This document shows, in pieces, positions 35,359 through 42,451 of a stretch of 42,487 bases of DNA. The position numbers were made by a program, and so were the translations under genes. The first letter of the stretch is position 1, and each line of letters opens with the position of its first letter. The notes beneath the pieces were generated by a model. That model saw only the letters and a list, made by a program, of their open reading frames with translations. It searched no databases and was not told where the DNA came from. The stretch is from contig JAFSNT010000101.1 of NCBI GenBank assembly GCA_017443295.1, forward strand, positions 1 through 42,487. Direction: 5' to 3'. The stretch comes from Clostridia bacterium (GTDB lineage Bacteria; Bacillota; Clostridia; Christensenellales; Aristaeellaceae).

Positions 35359-36507
35359 TCATCCCCGCAAAACGCGCTTCAAAGCATCCAAAAATCCCGC
35401 GCCGAACTGTTGATCCGGCTCCATATACGCCCCTTCGCCCCACTCGTTCCAGGAATTGAGGAACACGATTCGTTTTTCCGGGGGCTTATCCTCTATACAT
35501 TCCAGGCACAGCCGGGCCGCTTCCTCAAAATCCGAAGGATTCCGGCCCGCGTACACGATGGCCCGCCGTCCCGCCCGGGGCGACCGATCCCAGCCCGCTA
35601 ATAGCTGTGGATACACGTCTTCCCGCCGGTCGGCGGGGGTATAGAAACGGCGCACGATGTCGCCGTAGCGGTATTTTTCCAGCAAAAGCCCCGGTTTCAA
35701 CCGCCGCGCGGCCCCGTACAGCATTTTGCGCAACGTCCCGCCCGTTTTTACTTCGGCGTATTTCTGATTGACGGACATCAGCGCGTCAAAGCCCAGCGCC
35801 CGCACCCGGTCAAAATCCGCGCCCACCAGGGAATCAAGATGAAGCATATCCCGAAGGCGCAGCTCCGGCAGGGAGGGGCAAAGCCCCACGAAATGAAAGC
35901 CGCCCAGGCCCTCCCGCCGGGCCAGACCGTTCCAGCGCGCCATCCGTGCCTGCGGATGGGGCAGGGCCTCCGGCGCATACACCAGAAACAGCAGCTTTCC
36001 TTCCACCCGGATATACCTTTTGTCCCGGAAGCAGGGCAGAAGCCGGTAAAAATGCCGGATTTCGTCTTCTTCGCCGGGGTAGGTCTGCCGGAAGATCGTT
36101 TCCGGCTTTCTTCGGTTTCCACTTCGCTGCCAGGAACCCGTCGTCCAGTCATGATTGGCCCAGCCCACGCAAAAGGGAAAATCCGGCTGACCCAAACGCA
36201 CTACCTCGTCCAGGGGCAGGGTCAGGGCTTCCTTTCCGCCGCCGAACCAGTAATGCCAGTAACAGAAGCCCTCGATGCCCGCCTGCCGGGCCAATTCCGC
36301 CTGAGCCGCCCGGATTTCGGGATTCCGCAGGTCGTAAAAGCCTAAATCCCCGGGCAGGCAGGGCTGAACATGGCCCCGGAACAGGGGCCGGGCCTGCCTT
36401 ACGTTATCCCACTCCGTAAAGCCTTTGCCCCAGAACTTGTCGTTGGCCTCCGTGGGATGGAATTGGGGCAGATACAGGGCGATGACCCGCGCTTTTCCTT
36501 CGCTCAT
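35359..36507 (-). CDS. WbsX-like / GH99-like protein (copy 1)
   Basis: A 382-residue paralogue of its downstream neighbour, with the same marker segments: VIALYLPQFHPTEANDKFWG, FTEWDNVRQARPLFRG, EGFCYWHYWFGGGKEALTLP, CVGWANHDWTTGSW, and VFLNSWNEWGEGAYMEPDQQ. The middle region has diverged strongly (for example YRYGDIVRRFYTPADRRED), so the two copies probably act on different sugars or linkages. Note ANHDW here against ANENW in copy 2: a Glu in one potential active-site segment is His-Asp. The start is the ATG 36507, 11 bases after the GT4 stop; a longer open frame to 36810 overlaps that gene and is rejected. Confidence 0.87.
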   Translation of the reverse strand: MSEGKARVIALYLPQFHPTEANDKFWGKGFTEWDNVRQARPLFRGHVQPCLPGDLGFYDLRNPEIRAAQAELARQAGIEGFCYWHYWFGGGKEALTLPLDEVVRLGQPDFPFCVGWANHDWTTGSWQRSGNRRKPETIFRQTYPGEEDEIRHFYRLLPCFRDKRYIRVEGKLLFLVYAPEALPHPQARMARWNGLARREGLGGFHFVGLCPSLPELRLRDMLHLDSLVGADFDRVRALGFDALMSVNQKYAEVKTGGTLRKMLYGAARRLKPGLLLEKYRYGDIVRRFYTPADRREDVYPQLLAGWDRSPRAGRRAIVYAGRNPSDFEEAARLCLECIEDKPPEKRIVFLNSWNEWGEGAYMEPDQQFGAGFLDALKRVLRG

Positions 36508-36518
36508 GGCGCGGCACC

Positions 36519-37742
36519 CTACAGGGTAAAGCCCAGGCGGCGGTACACTTCGCCTAACTTTTCCGTGAAGCGCTCCGCCGTGTGCTTTTCCCGGTACAAA
36601 GCCAGGGAAGCGTCCGACATGCGTTTCCATTCCGCGTCGGGCAGCATGACCATCTTTTGCATGGCGGTGCGCAGGCCCTCCGCGTCTCCCGGTTCGGTCA
36701 AAATGCCGTTCTCCTGAATCAGCTCGGGCAGTCCGCCGATGCGGGAGCCGATCAAAGGCCGACCGCAACGCAGGGCCTCGATGGCGGCGTAAGGCCCGTT
36801 TTCGTACCATTCGGAGGGCAGCACCAGGGCGCTGGCCCCGCGCATTTCCTCCGTCAGGGCCGGTTGCTCCAGAAAGCCCAGCAGCTTCACCCGGCTGAAT
36901 CCGGGCCTGCGCAGGGTTTCCTTGATTTCTTCTTCCATCCGGCCCGTCCCGGCGATGCGCAGGGCAATGCCCGCGCCCTCCACCGCCCGCAGCAGCGTTA
37001 GCAGGCCCTTTTCCTCGGAAAGCCGCCCCGCGAAGAGGATATACGGCTCCTTTTTCTCCCGCCCGGCGCTCTTATCGGGCGGCAGGTTCAGAAAATTGGG
37101 GATGTGAACCAGCCGTTCGGGGGCATAGCCCGCTTTCAGGAAGAGCTGGCGGTAAAATTCGCTGGGCAGGATCAGGCATTGCATCACGCCGTAAACGCCC
37201 CGGCCGCGGTGCAGCCTGTTTTCCAGGGCCGCCAGGGCGCTTTTGGGAAAAGAATCCATCACACACCGGTTCCGCACGCAAGAAAAAACCTGACCGTTCA
37301 GGCAGGCTTCGCACGGCGTTCCATGGCGCGCCATTTTATAATTGGGGCACAAAAGCTGCAAATCATGGGCCGTATAAACCGCCGGAAGGCGGCGCTTTTT
37401 GATCACGTCGAGGATGGAAGGGGAAAGCTGGTGGTGGAACAGGTGCAGGTGGATAAGATCGGGCTTCGTATCGCTGACCAGGCGCTCGAATTTTCTTTTC
37501 GCTTCCGGGGAGTAAACAAAATTCCGGGCCAGGACGAGCTGGCGGGCGAAGCTGTTTTTGCCGTGATAATTCACGCTGTGTACAAAATATTCGGCGTAAG
37601 GGGAGGGCACGTTCCTTTCGTCCGCCATGGCAAAGTCGATCACCGCATGGCCCCGCTGTTCCAGCAGCCGCTTCATGGAAAAATAACCGGTTTCGCTGCC
37701 GCCCACCATGCGGTGGAACTTGTTCACCATCAGCACACGCAT
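36519..37742 (-). CDS. Glycosyltransferase family 4
   Basis: A 407-residue GT-B transferase, first gene of the polysaccharide operon. The N-terminal acceptor domain carries a Gly-rich loop NKFHRMVGGSETGYFSM. The C-terminal donor domain contains YILFAGRLSEEKGLLTLLRA, then GASALVLPSEWYENGPYAAI, then EALRCGRPLIGSRIGGLPEL, the E-x7-E region that binds the nucleotide sugar. A Cys-rich insertion, CPNYKMARHGTPCEACLNGQ through VRNRCVMD (about 132-163), is found in several GT4 proteins that act on surface glycans. The start ATG 37742 follows AAGGG; a TTG one codon upstream is less likely. Repeat element G lies 45 bases upstream. Confidence 0.92.
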   Translation of the reverse strand: MRVLMVNKFHRMVGGSETGYFSMKRLLEQRGHAVIDFAMADERNVPSPYAEYFVHSVNYHGKNSFARQLVLARNFVYSPEAKRKFERLVSDTKPDLIHLHLFHHQLSPSILDVIKKRRLPAVYTAHDLQLLCPNYKMARHGTPCEACLNGQVFSCVRNRCVMDSFPKSALAALENRLHRGRGVYGVMQCLILPSEFYRQLFLKAGYAPERLVHIPNFLNLPPDKSAGREKKEPYILFAGRLSEEKGLLTLLRAVEGAGIALRIAGTGRMEEEIKETLRRPGFSRVKLLGFLEQPALTEEMRGASALVLPSEWYENGPYAAIEALRCGRPLIGSRIGGLPELIQENGILTEPGDAEGLRTAMQKMVMLPDAEWKRMSDASLALYREKHTAERFTEKLGEVYRRLGFTL

Positions 37743-37786
37743 CAAAAGTACCCTTGCTTTCTTTTGTATTTGGAGGCTTTAACAAG

Positions 37787-37908
37787 GTAGGAGGTAGGAA
37801 GTAGGAGGTAGGAGGTTTATTTTGCATTTACACAAAAACCCAATCATGACGCCGGTTTCCTTTGGCAGACTATATTAAACTTCCTACCTCCTACCTCCTA
37901 CTTCCTAC
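37787..37908. repeat. Heptamer-armed inverted-repeat element G
   Basis: Left arm: GTAGGAG, GTAGGAA, GTAGGAG, GTAGGAG (37787-37814). Core of 66 bp; on the minus strand it begins GTTTAATATAGTCTGCCAAA and includes GTCATGATTGGGTTTTTGTG, matching element E. Right arm: TTCCTAC, CTCCTAC, CTCCTAC, TTCCTAC (37881-37908). It separates the GT4 gene from rluB, both leftward. Confidence 0.9.
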
Positions 37909-37946
37909 CTGAATTTAAAGCGTTTATCAAATTCCTTTCCCCTGGT

Positions 37947-38654
37947 TCAGTAATACGCCGCCAGTTCCCGCACTTCCTCCGCCGTCAGTTCCCGCCACTT
38001 GCCCCGGGGCAGGTCGCCCAAATCCAGGGGGCCGAAGCGCACCCGGCGAAGCTGAGTTACCTGATGGCCCGTTTCCTCGAACATGCGGCGCACCTGGCGG
38101 TTGCGGCCCTCGTGAATGGTGACCAGCACCACGGTGGCTTCGGCTTCCAGCTTAATGACCCGCACCTTGGCCGGGGCGGTTTTGTGGTCGTCCAGCATGA
38201 CGCCGGCGCGGAGCATGCGCACCTCGTCCATGGTCACGCTGCCCGTCACCCGGGCCAGATAGGTCTTATCCACCTGATGGGAGGGGTGCAGCATGCGTTC
38301 CGTCAGCGCCCCGTCGTTGGTGAGCAGCAGCAGGCCCTCGCTGTCATAGTCCAGCCTGCCCACGGGGTACAGCCGCACGGGATAATCCCGAAAATGATCC
38401 AGCACGCACCGGCGGCCCTCGGGGTCGGACACGGTGGTCACTTCCCCGGCGGGCTTATGGTACATCACGTACCGCTTTTCCGCTTCGGGGCGGATGGCCT
38501 GCCCGTCCACGCGAACCTCGTCGCTTTCCTCCACCTGGACGCCCATTTCCGTGATTTTTACGCCGTTCACCGTCACGCGGCCCTCGGCGATCATTTCTTC
38601 CGCTTTTCGGCGGCTGGCCACGCCGCACTCCGCCATATATTTTTGCAGCCGCAT
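37947..38654 (-). CDS. rluB: 23S rRNA pseudouridine synthase, RsuA/RluB family
   Basis: A 235-residue enzyme that isomerises a uridine of rRNA, most likely U2605-equivalent in 23S rRNA. Residues 1-60 are an S4 RNA-binding domain (MRLQKYMAECGVASRRKAEE, then GRVTVNGVKI). The catalytic domain has YPVGRLDYDSEGLLLLTNDG with nucleophile Asp102, then KTYLARVTG, and IHEGRNRQVRRMFEETGH, signature of the RsuA/RluB/E/F subgroup. The start ATG 38654 follows GGAGGAAAC on the minus strand; the frame extending to 38705 lacks a site. It has its own promoter. In Clostridia this gene commonly follows the dacF-spmAB-type cluster; spmA/spmB are absent here. Confidence 0.93.
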   Translation of the reverse strand: MRLQKYMAECGVASRRKAEEMIAEGRVTVNGVKITEMGVQVEESDEVRVDGQAIRPEAEKRYVMYHKPAGEVTTVSDPEGRRCVLDHFRDYPVRLYPVGRLDYDSEGLLLLTNDGALTERMLHPSHQVDKTYLARVTGSVTMDEVRMLRAGVMLDDHKTAPAKVRVIKLEAEATVVLVTIHEGRNRQVRRMFEETGHQVTQLRRVRFGPLDLGDLPRGKWRELTAEEVRELAAYY

Positions 38655-38710
38655 TGTTTCCTCCGCTTTGTCCCGGCCGGGCCGGAACGGTTTTGTACAT
38701 TTCATTCTTC

Positions 38711-38739
38711 ATATTACTGAATGTGCCGGATAAAGTCAA
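38711..38739 (-). promoter_or_regulatory. Promoter of rluB
   Basis: On the minus strand: TTGACT (38739-38734), a 17-bp spacer, TAATAT (38716-38711). It begins five bases after the T-run of the preceding terminator. Confidence 0.8.
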
Positions 38740-38743
38740 TACC

Positions 38744-38770
38744 AAAAAAGCCCCGGCGACAATCCGGGGC
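38744..38770 (-). terminator. Terminator of small secreted protein gene 1
   Basis: GCCCCGG/CCGGGGC stem (38770-38764 with 38756-38750), a 7-nt loop, then TTTTTTGG on the minus strand. Near-identical in stem to the terminator at 41736-41762 behind the paralogous gene. Confidence 0.88.
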
Positions 38771-38792
38771 GGGATGAAAAAGGAACGGCGGA

Positions 38793-39269
38793 TCACCTGT
38801 ACGTGATCGTCCAGTAGGTGTAGGAAGGCGAAAAATCGTACTCGGTGGAACCGTCCGAATAGCGGACGGAGGAGATGCCAACATACACATAATGGATGTT
38901 ATTGACGTTGTAATTTGATATAAAAATCTCGGGGGACGTGGCAGTTTCGTAGGCCCTGATGTCCTGGCGCAGGGTCACGGTTTCCGTAGGACCGTTTTGC
39001 TGGTTGTACTCATCGCAGGGATAGTAGGACACTTCATAGGATTTTACTGTTTTTGAGGGGTTCGTGTTCTTGACCTCGAATCTGAACGATAACCGCTTGG
39101 TACTCGCTTTTTTCCAGGAGGCCCAGGAGCCGCTGGGAATGATCAGGGAGACGTCGCTGCTCGAGTTTTGTAATTTATTAAAATTCCAGTTAATATCCAT
39201 GGCGTTTGAAGTGAGGGGGATGGACAGCAGGAGAACGAGCAGGGAAATAAGCGCCAGGGTCTTTTTCAT
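38793..39269 (-). CDS. Small secreted protein of unknown function, paralogue 1
   Basis: A 158-residue protein I do not recognise. Residues 1-23 are a signal peptide (LALISLLVLLLSIPLTSNA). The mature part appears all-beta, with the segment LSFRFEVKNTNPSKTVKSYE then VSYYPCDEYNQQNGPTETVT, and a C-terminal VRYSDGSTEYDFSPSYTYW. The gene at 41784 encodes a clear paralogue with the same order of motifs. K-N-T-N-P followed by a strand is reminiscent of Ig-like/FxLYD-type extracellular modules, but this is only resemblance. It has its own sigma-A promoter and strong terminator, so it is a free-standing exported protein. The start ATG has AAAGGA 11 bases upstream. Confidence 0.8.
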   Translation of the reverse strand: MKKTLALISLLVLLLSIPLTSNAMDINWNFNKLQNSSSDVSLIIPSGSWASWKKASTKRLSFRFEVKNTNPSKTVKSYEVSYYPCDEYNQQNGPTETVTLRQDIRAYETATSPEIFISNYNVNNIHYVYVGISSVRYSDGSTEYDFSPSYTYWTITYR

Positions 39270-39314
39270 GGGAACAGCATCCTTTCTTGTTTGGAATAGG
39301 TTTTTTGTTACCTT

Positions 39315-39343
39315 ATCATAGCATATTCTGTTTTGATTGTAAA
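39315..39343 (-). promoter_or_regulatory. Promoter of small secreted protein gene 1
   Basis: On the minus strand: TTTACA (39343-39338), a 17-bp spacer, TATGAT (39320-39315). The untranslated leader is about 40 nt and resembles that of paralogue 2 near its ribosome binding site (AAAGGATG-TGTTC). Confidence 0.75.
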
Positions 39344-39391
39344 GCTCAAAATGGACGAAAAGGTGGAAAATTCGCCTTTTTCTTCCAAACG

Positions 39392-39427
39392 AAAAAGCGG
39401 AAACCCATTCAGCAGAACGGATTTCCG
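39392..39427 (-). terminator. Terminator of the DUF2953-ytfJ-dacF operon
   Basis: A 9-bp stem with one G-U pair (39427-39419 with 39406-39398), a 12-nt loop, then CTTTTTCG on the minus strand. It lies just beyond the stop at 39435 of the out-of-frame dacF tail. Confidence 0.7.
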
Positions 39428-39434
39428 TGGATGA

Positions 39435-39519
39435 TCATGTTTTCCGCAGGGCCGTCAGCCAGCACGCCGCGCCCGCCCCGGCCCACAGGTACAGCCACAG
39501 GGGCGGGGCCGGTTCCGTT
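39435..39519 (-). other. Out-of-frame C-terminal anchor of dacF (apparent frameshift)
   Basis: Directly after the dacF stop, another frame on the same strand encodes about 30 residues ending at the TGA 39435: NETEPAPPLWLYLWAGAGAA, then CWLTALRKT, a hydrophobic helix with a basic end. D-Ala-D-Ala carboxypeptidases usually end with a membrane-associating segment. Loss of one base in the C4 tract at 39537-39540 would join the two frames. This may be a real frameshift, a sequencing or assembly error, or a coincidence. Confidence 0.45.
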
Positions 39520-40623
39520 TCATTGGCCTGCGACCAGGGGCCAGGCGGAGAGGATCCGTCCGACCCCGTATCGAAAGGAGCGTTCCGGAACAGCTTCCGC
39601 CGCGACGAGGGGCACGGTGATGAGCGTCTGCCCCTGGTCGGTGAGCCGTGCCGTGCCGATGACCTGGCCCTTTTCTATCCCGGCGGACAGGAATTCGGGC
39701 AGGTCGATCAGCAGATCGGGCCAGGCCGTATCGGGTACGGGGGCGGAAACGTCGCTTTGAGCCACCGCCCGCAGGCTGTCCCGCACGCCGCCGGAAACGG
39801 GAATTTCCCGCACGGTTTCCCCGGCGGAAAGCACCGTGACCATCTGCCAGTTGTCAAAGCCCCGATCCAGCAGCGCCGCCGCCTCGCCGAACCAGTCGGG
39901 GCAGGAAAGCACCACGCCGATCAATTCCAGCCCATCCCGCTCGGCGGCGAAGACCAGACAGCGGCCCGCCGCCTTGGTATAGCCCGTTTTCACGCCCAAG
40001 GCCCCGGCATAGGTGGAAAGCAGCTTGTTTTTGTTGGTCAGCACCCGGTCGTATTCGTGTTCGGCCCAGGGCAGGGACGCCCGCTGGGTGCCCACGATTT
40101 CCCGAAAGGCGGGGTTTTTCATGGCCTCCCGGGCGATGAGGGCCAGATCCCAGGCGGTGGTGTGGTGCCCGTCGGCTGGCAGGCCGTGGGGCGTTGTAAA
40201 CACCGTGTTTTCACAGCCGATTTCCGCCGCTCGAGCCGTCATCATGCGGCAGAAATTCTCGATAGAGCCGCCGATATGCTCGGCGATGGCCACCGCCGCG
40301 TCGTTGCCGCTGGCCAGCATGAGACCGTAGAGCATTTGCTCCAGGGTCAATTGCTCCCCAAGACCCAAATAGATGCTGGTGCCCGGCACGCCGTAGGCGT
40401 TTTTCCCGGCGGTAACGATATCGGAAAGATCGCCGTTTTCCAGGGCCACCAGGGCGGTCATGATCTTGGTGGTGGAGGCCATGGGCAGGGCCTCGTGGGC
40501 GTTGCTTTCATACAGCACCCGCCCGGTTTTCGCCTCGATCAGGATTTCGGATTTCGCTTCGCAAAGAGCCGCCGCGGGCAGCAGGAGCAGCAGCAGCGAA
40601 AGGCAGAAGAGCGCTTTTTTCAT
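39520..40623 (-). CDS. dacF: D-alanyl-D-alanine carboxypeptidase (DacF-like, penicillin-binding protein)
   Basis: A 367-residue secreted serine peptidase that trims the terminal D-Ala from peptidoglycan stem peptides. A signal peptide covers residues 1-20. The three penicillin-binding motifs are intact: S-T-T-K with Ser50 and Lys53, SGN at 105-107 and KTG at 212-214. The C-terminal beta domain (PBP5_C-like) follows from about 265. The protein ends at VGRILSAWPLVAGQ without the usual membrane anchor, which may sit out of frame just downstream. The start ATG 40623 overlaps the ytfJ stop as ATGA. In sporulating Bacillota DacF tunes spore cortex or forespore peptidoglycan; the ytfJ neighbour supports that family assignment. 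Confidence 0.93.
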   Translation of the reverse strand: MKKALFCLSLLLLLLPAAALCEAKSEILIEAKTGRVLYESNAHEALPMASTTKIMTALVALENGDLSDIVTAGKNAYGVPGTSIYLGLGEQLTLEQMLYGLMLASGNDAAVAIAEHIGGSIENFCRMMTARAAEIGCENTVFTTPHGLPADGHHTTAWDLALIAREAMKNPAFREIVGTQRASLPWAEHEYDRVLTNKNKLLSTYAGALGVKTGYTKAAGRCLVFAAERDGLELIGVVLSCPDWFGEAAALLDRGFDNWQMVTVLSAGETVREIPVSGGVRDSLRAVAQSDVSAPVPDTAWPDLLIDLPEFLSAGIEKGQVIGTARLTDQGQTLITVPLVAAEAVPERSFRYGVGRILSAWPLVAGQ

Positions 40624-41018
40624 GCCTGCGTCCCTTCCTGCGCCGCGTTTTCTTTTTGGGGGATCAGGGCCTTGATGTCCTCCAGCAGCTGGGGCGCGCA
40701 GTTCACCGCCCGCTCCCAGGCGGTCAGATGCTGGGCGGGCAGCACCTTCACCCCGTCCTGCCCCACCACCAGGAAGCCCACCGGCTGCACCGACACCCCC
40801 GCGCCGCCGCCTCCGGCAAAGGGCGTGTCCGTTTCCGGCAGGGTTTTCAGGTCGTATTCCCCGCCGCCCGCCAAAAACCCGAAGCTCACCCGGGACACGG
40901 GAATGATGGTGGGGCCGTTCACGGTGGGAATGGGTTCGCCGATCACCGTGTTCACGTCCACCATGTCCTTGATGTTTTCCAGGGTGGTCTGCATTAAATC
41001 ACCGATGGGATGAGACAT
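40620..41018 (-). CDS. ytfJ: Sporulation protein YtfJ (GerW family)
   Basis: A 132-residue protein of the GerW/YtfJ family, associated with spore formation and germination but also kept in non-sporulating Clostridia. Typical features are the N-terminal helix HPIGDLMQTTLENIKDMVDV, NTVIGEPIPTVNGPTIIPVS, then the Gly-rich RVSFGFLAGGGEYD, the loop FAGGGGAGVSVQPVGFLVVG, and a C-terminal tail rich in Glu/Ala. No signal peptide is visible. The start ATG follows GGAGGTG. It is coupled to dacF and preceded by a DUF2953 gene, an arrangement seen in many Clostridia. It hints at, but does not prove, sporulation capacity. Confidence 0.93.
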   Translation of the reverse strand: MSHPIGDLMQTTLENIKDMVDVNTVIGEPIPTVNGPTIIPVSRVSFGFLAGGGEYDLKTLPETDTPFAGGGGAGVSVQPVGFLVVGQDGVKVLPAQHLTAWERAVNCAPQLLEDIKALIPQKENAAQEGTQA

Positions 41019-41054
41019 TGAAACACCTCCATATTTTGAATGGGAAGACGGACA

Positions 41055-41147
41055 GAGTTGAGAGTGGAGATAAAGATCGTTGATATATCCGGATTCCTGA
41101 ACGCGCAGACTATATCATCTCAACTCTCAACTCCCAACTCTCAACTC
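41055..41147. repeat. Heptamer-armed inverted-repeat element H
   Basis: Left arm: GAGTTGA and GAGTGGA (41055-41068), only two units. Core of 51 bp; on the minus strand it begins GATGATATAGTCTGCGCG, as in element B. Right arm: TCAACTC, TCAACTC, CCAACTC, TCAACTC (41120-41147), overlapping the last codons of the DUF2953 gene. The shortest member of the family here. Confidence 0.85.
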
Positions 41148-41671
41148 TGGTTTTCCCTTCTTTTCCACATAAGCCACGCCGCTAACAGTATGCCCAATCG
41201 GCTTTCCGCTATACATACGGCCTGCAGCGCCGTTTTGCCGCCTAAGACGGGCACGCACTGAAAGCGCAGAAGGGGCAGGGCGCCGCCGACGGCCCGGAGC
41301 GTTCCGGCGGTCAGGGCCAGGGCCGCCGCGTCCTGCCCGCCTAAGCGCAGGAACGCGCGCAGGGTGGTCACGCGCACCAGCCGCCCCAAAATCGCGTTTT
41401 TGCCGTTGGATTTGAGCAGCAGGCCCAGCAGCTTCATGCCCAGGCCCGCCCGGTTTTTCCTTTGGGGGAGGGGCAGGCTTTTTCCGTGAAAGGCCGCCGC
41501 CAGCCGCAATTGTCCCGCCGCGCTTCGGGCCAGGGTAAAATCCGCCTGTTCCCGCAGGCCCCACACCATCAGGCCCACCGCGCCCCGCAGCCCCTTTTCA
41601 TCCCACCGCACCCGCACCCCCGCCCGCACCGGCGCAATCAGCAGCAGAAAAACCGCCGTCAGCCACCAGGC
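41141..41671 (-). CDS. DUF2953 domain-containing protein
   Basis: A 176-residue membrane-associated protein of unknown function. A hydrophobic N-terminus (MAWWLTAVFLLLIAPVRAGV) is followed by a basic amphipathic segment VRWDEKGLRGAVGLMVWGLR, the DUF2953 hallmark, and a hydrophobic C-terminal stretch (LGILLAAWLMWKRR). DUF2953 genes usually sit directly upstream of ytfJ in Clostridia and Bacilli (ytfI), as here, suggesting a shared role in spore or envelope biology. The start ATG 41671 follows GGAAGGGAGGG; a longer frame to 41851 would overlap the upstream terminator. The last codons, including the stop, lie inside repeat element H, so the element appears to have shaped the C-terminus (ENQS). 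Confidence 0.85.
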   Translation of the reverse strand, partial: AWWLTAVFLLLIAPVRAGVRVRWDEKGLRGAVGLMVWGLREQADFTLARSAAGQLRLAAAFHGKSLPLPQRKNRAGLGMKLLGLLLKSNGKNAILGRLVRVTTLRAFLRLGGQDAAALALTAGTLRAVGGALPLLRFQCVPVLGGKTALQAVCIAESRLGILLAAWLMWKRRENQS

Positions 41672-41735
41672 CATAAAGCGCCCTCCCTTCCTGTTCCCTT
41701 GCCTGTATTCTGCCGAACCGCGGAAAAAAACATAC

Positions 41736-41762
41736 AAAAAAAAGCCCCGGACAACCCGGGGC
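41736..41762 (-). terminator. Terminator of small secreted protein gene 2
   Basis: GCCCCGG/CCGGGGC stem (41762-41756 with 41750-41744), a 5-nt loop, then eight Ts on the minus strand (41743-41736). Stem matches the terminator at 38744. Confidence 0.88.
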
Positions 41763-41783
41763 CGAAGGGGGAAGGAGCGCGGG

Positions 41784-42218
41784 TTAATTCCACGTCCACC
41801 AGAAGCGGGTGTAGGTGGGGTCGCTGTCGTATTCATAGGTGCCGTCCGCATACCGGACGCCGGTGATGGCGATGCACACGGCGCAGACGCTGGTGATTTT
41901 GGCGTTTTTCAGGAAAATCTCGGAGGACAGGATGGTTTCGTAAGGCATGATGTCCTGCTTCACGGTATCGGTTGTGGTCGGACCGTTCTGATTATAGAAC
42001 TCGTCGCAGGTGTAGTAGGTCACTTCGTAGTATTTCACGGCCTTGGTGGGATTCGTGTTCTTGACTTCAAACCGGAACGATAAGGTTTTGGTGCTCACCT
42101 TTCTTACCGTGCTCTCGGCCTGATCGGGAACGATCACGGAAACACCGTAGGCGAAAGAGGTGAGCGGGATGGACAGCACGAGTACGATCAGGAGCAAACC
42201 GGCCAGCGCTTTTTTCAT
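41784..42218 (-). CDS. Small secreted protein of unknown function, paralogue 2
   Basis: A 144-residue exported protein, clearly paralogous to the one at 38793: signal peptide (LAGLLLIVLVLSIPLTSFA), then LSFRFEVKNTNPTKAVKYYE, VTYYTCDEFYNQNGPTTTDT, DIMPYETILSSEIF, and VRYADGTYEYDSDPTYTRFW. It lacks about 14 residues after the signal peptide relative to paralogue 1. Conserved Cys within Y-x-C-D-E is single, so it cannot form an internal disulphide with a partner in paralogue 1; two more Cys (CAVC) occur later here only. Function unknown; the two copies flank the dacF operon and share promoter, leader and terminator design, pointing to a segmental duplication. The start ATG 42218 follows AAAGGA. 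Confidence 0.8.
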   Translation of the reverse strand: MKKALAGLLLIVLVLSIPLTSFAYGVSVIVPDQAESTVRKVSTKTLSFRFEVKNTNPTKAVKYYEVTYYTCDEFYNQNGPTTTDTVKQDIMPYETILSSEIFLKNAKITSVCAVCIAITGVRYADGTYEYDSDPTYTRFWWTWN

Positions 42219-42270
42219 ACGAACAACATCCTTTCCATTTGTTTTTTGGAGCGCCAATTACTTCTTGCTT

Positions 42271-42299
42271 ATTATACCACAGGTTCCTTTATTTTTCAA
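42271..42299 (-). promoter_or_regulatory. Promoter of small secreted protein gene 2
   Basis: On the minus strand: TTGAAA (42299-42294), a 17-bp spacer, TATAAT (42276-42271). Near-consensus, suggesting strong constitutive expression. Confidence 0.85.
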
Positions 42300-42361
42300 G
42301 GCCTTTCAACTTGAGTTTCCGTATTCTATTCGGAGTTTGTGGTTCAAGTAAATTCCCAGAG

Positions 42362-42394
42362 TAACGTCCACAGTGGAAATTAGGGTGGACGTTA
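42362..42394 (+). repeat. 10-bp inverted repeat upstream of a truncated reading frame
   Basis: TAACGTCCAC (42362-42371) and GTGGACGTTA (42385-42394) form a perfect 10-bp hairpin. A nearby GTGGA at 42373 repeats part of the arm. Short repeated motifs of this kind occur at the ends of IS21-like elements, where transposase binds, but the element end itself is not determined. Confidence 0.5.
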
Positions 42395-42451
42395 GTATGA
42401 GAAGAATTGAGGTAGACTTTACCTTGAGAAAAATGAAGGGAGGTCTACGCA

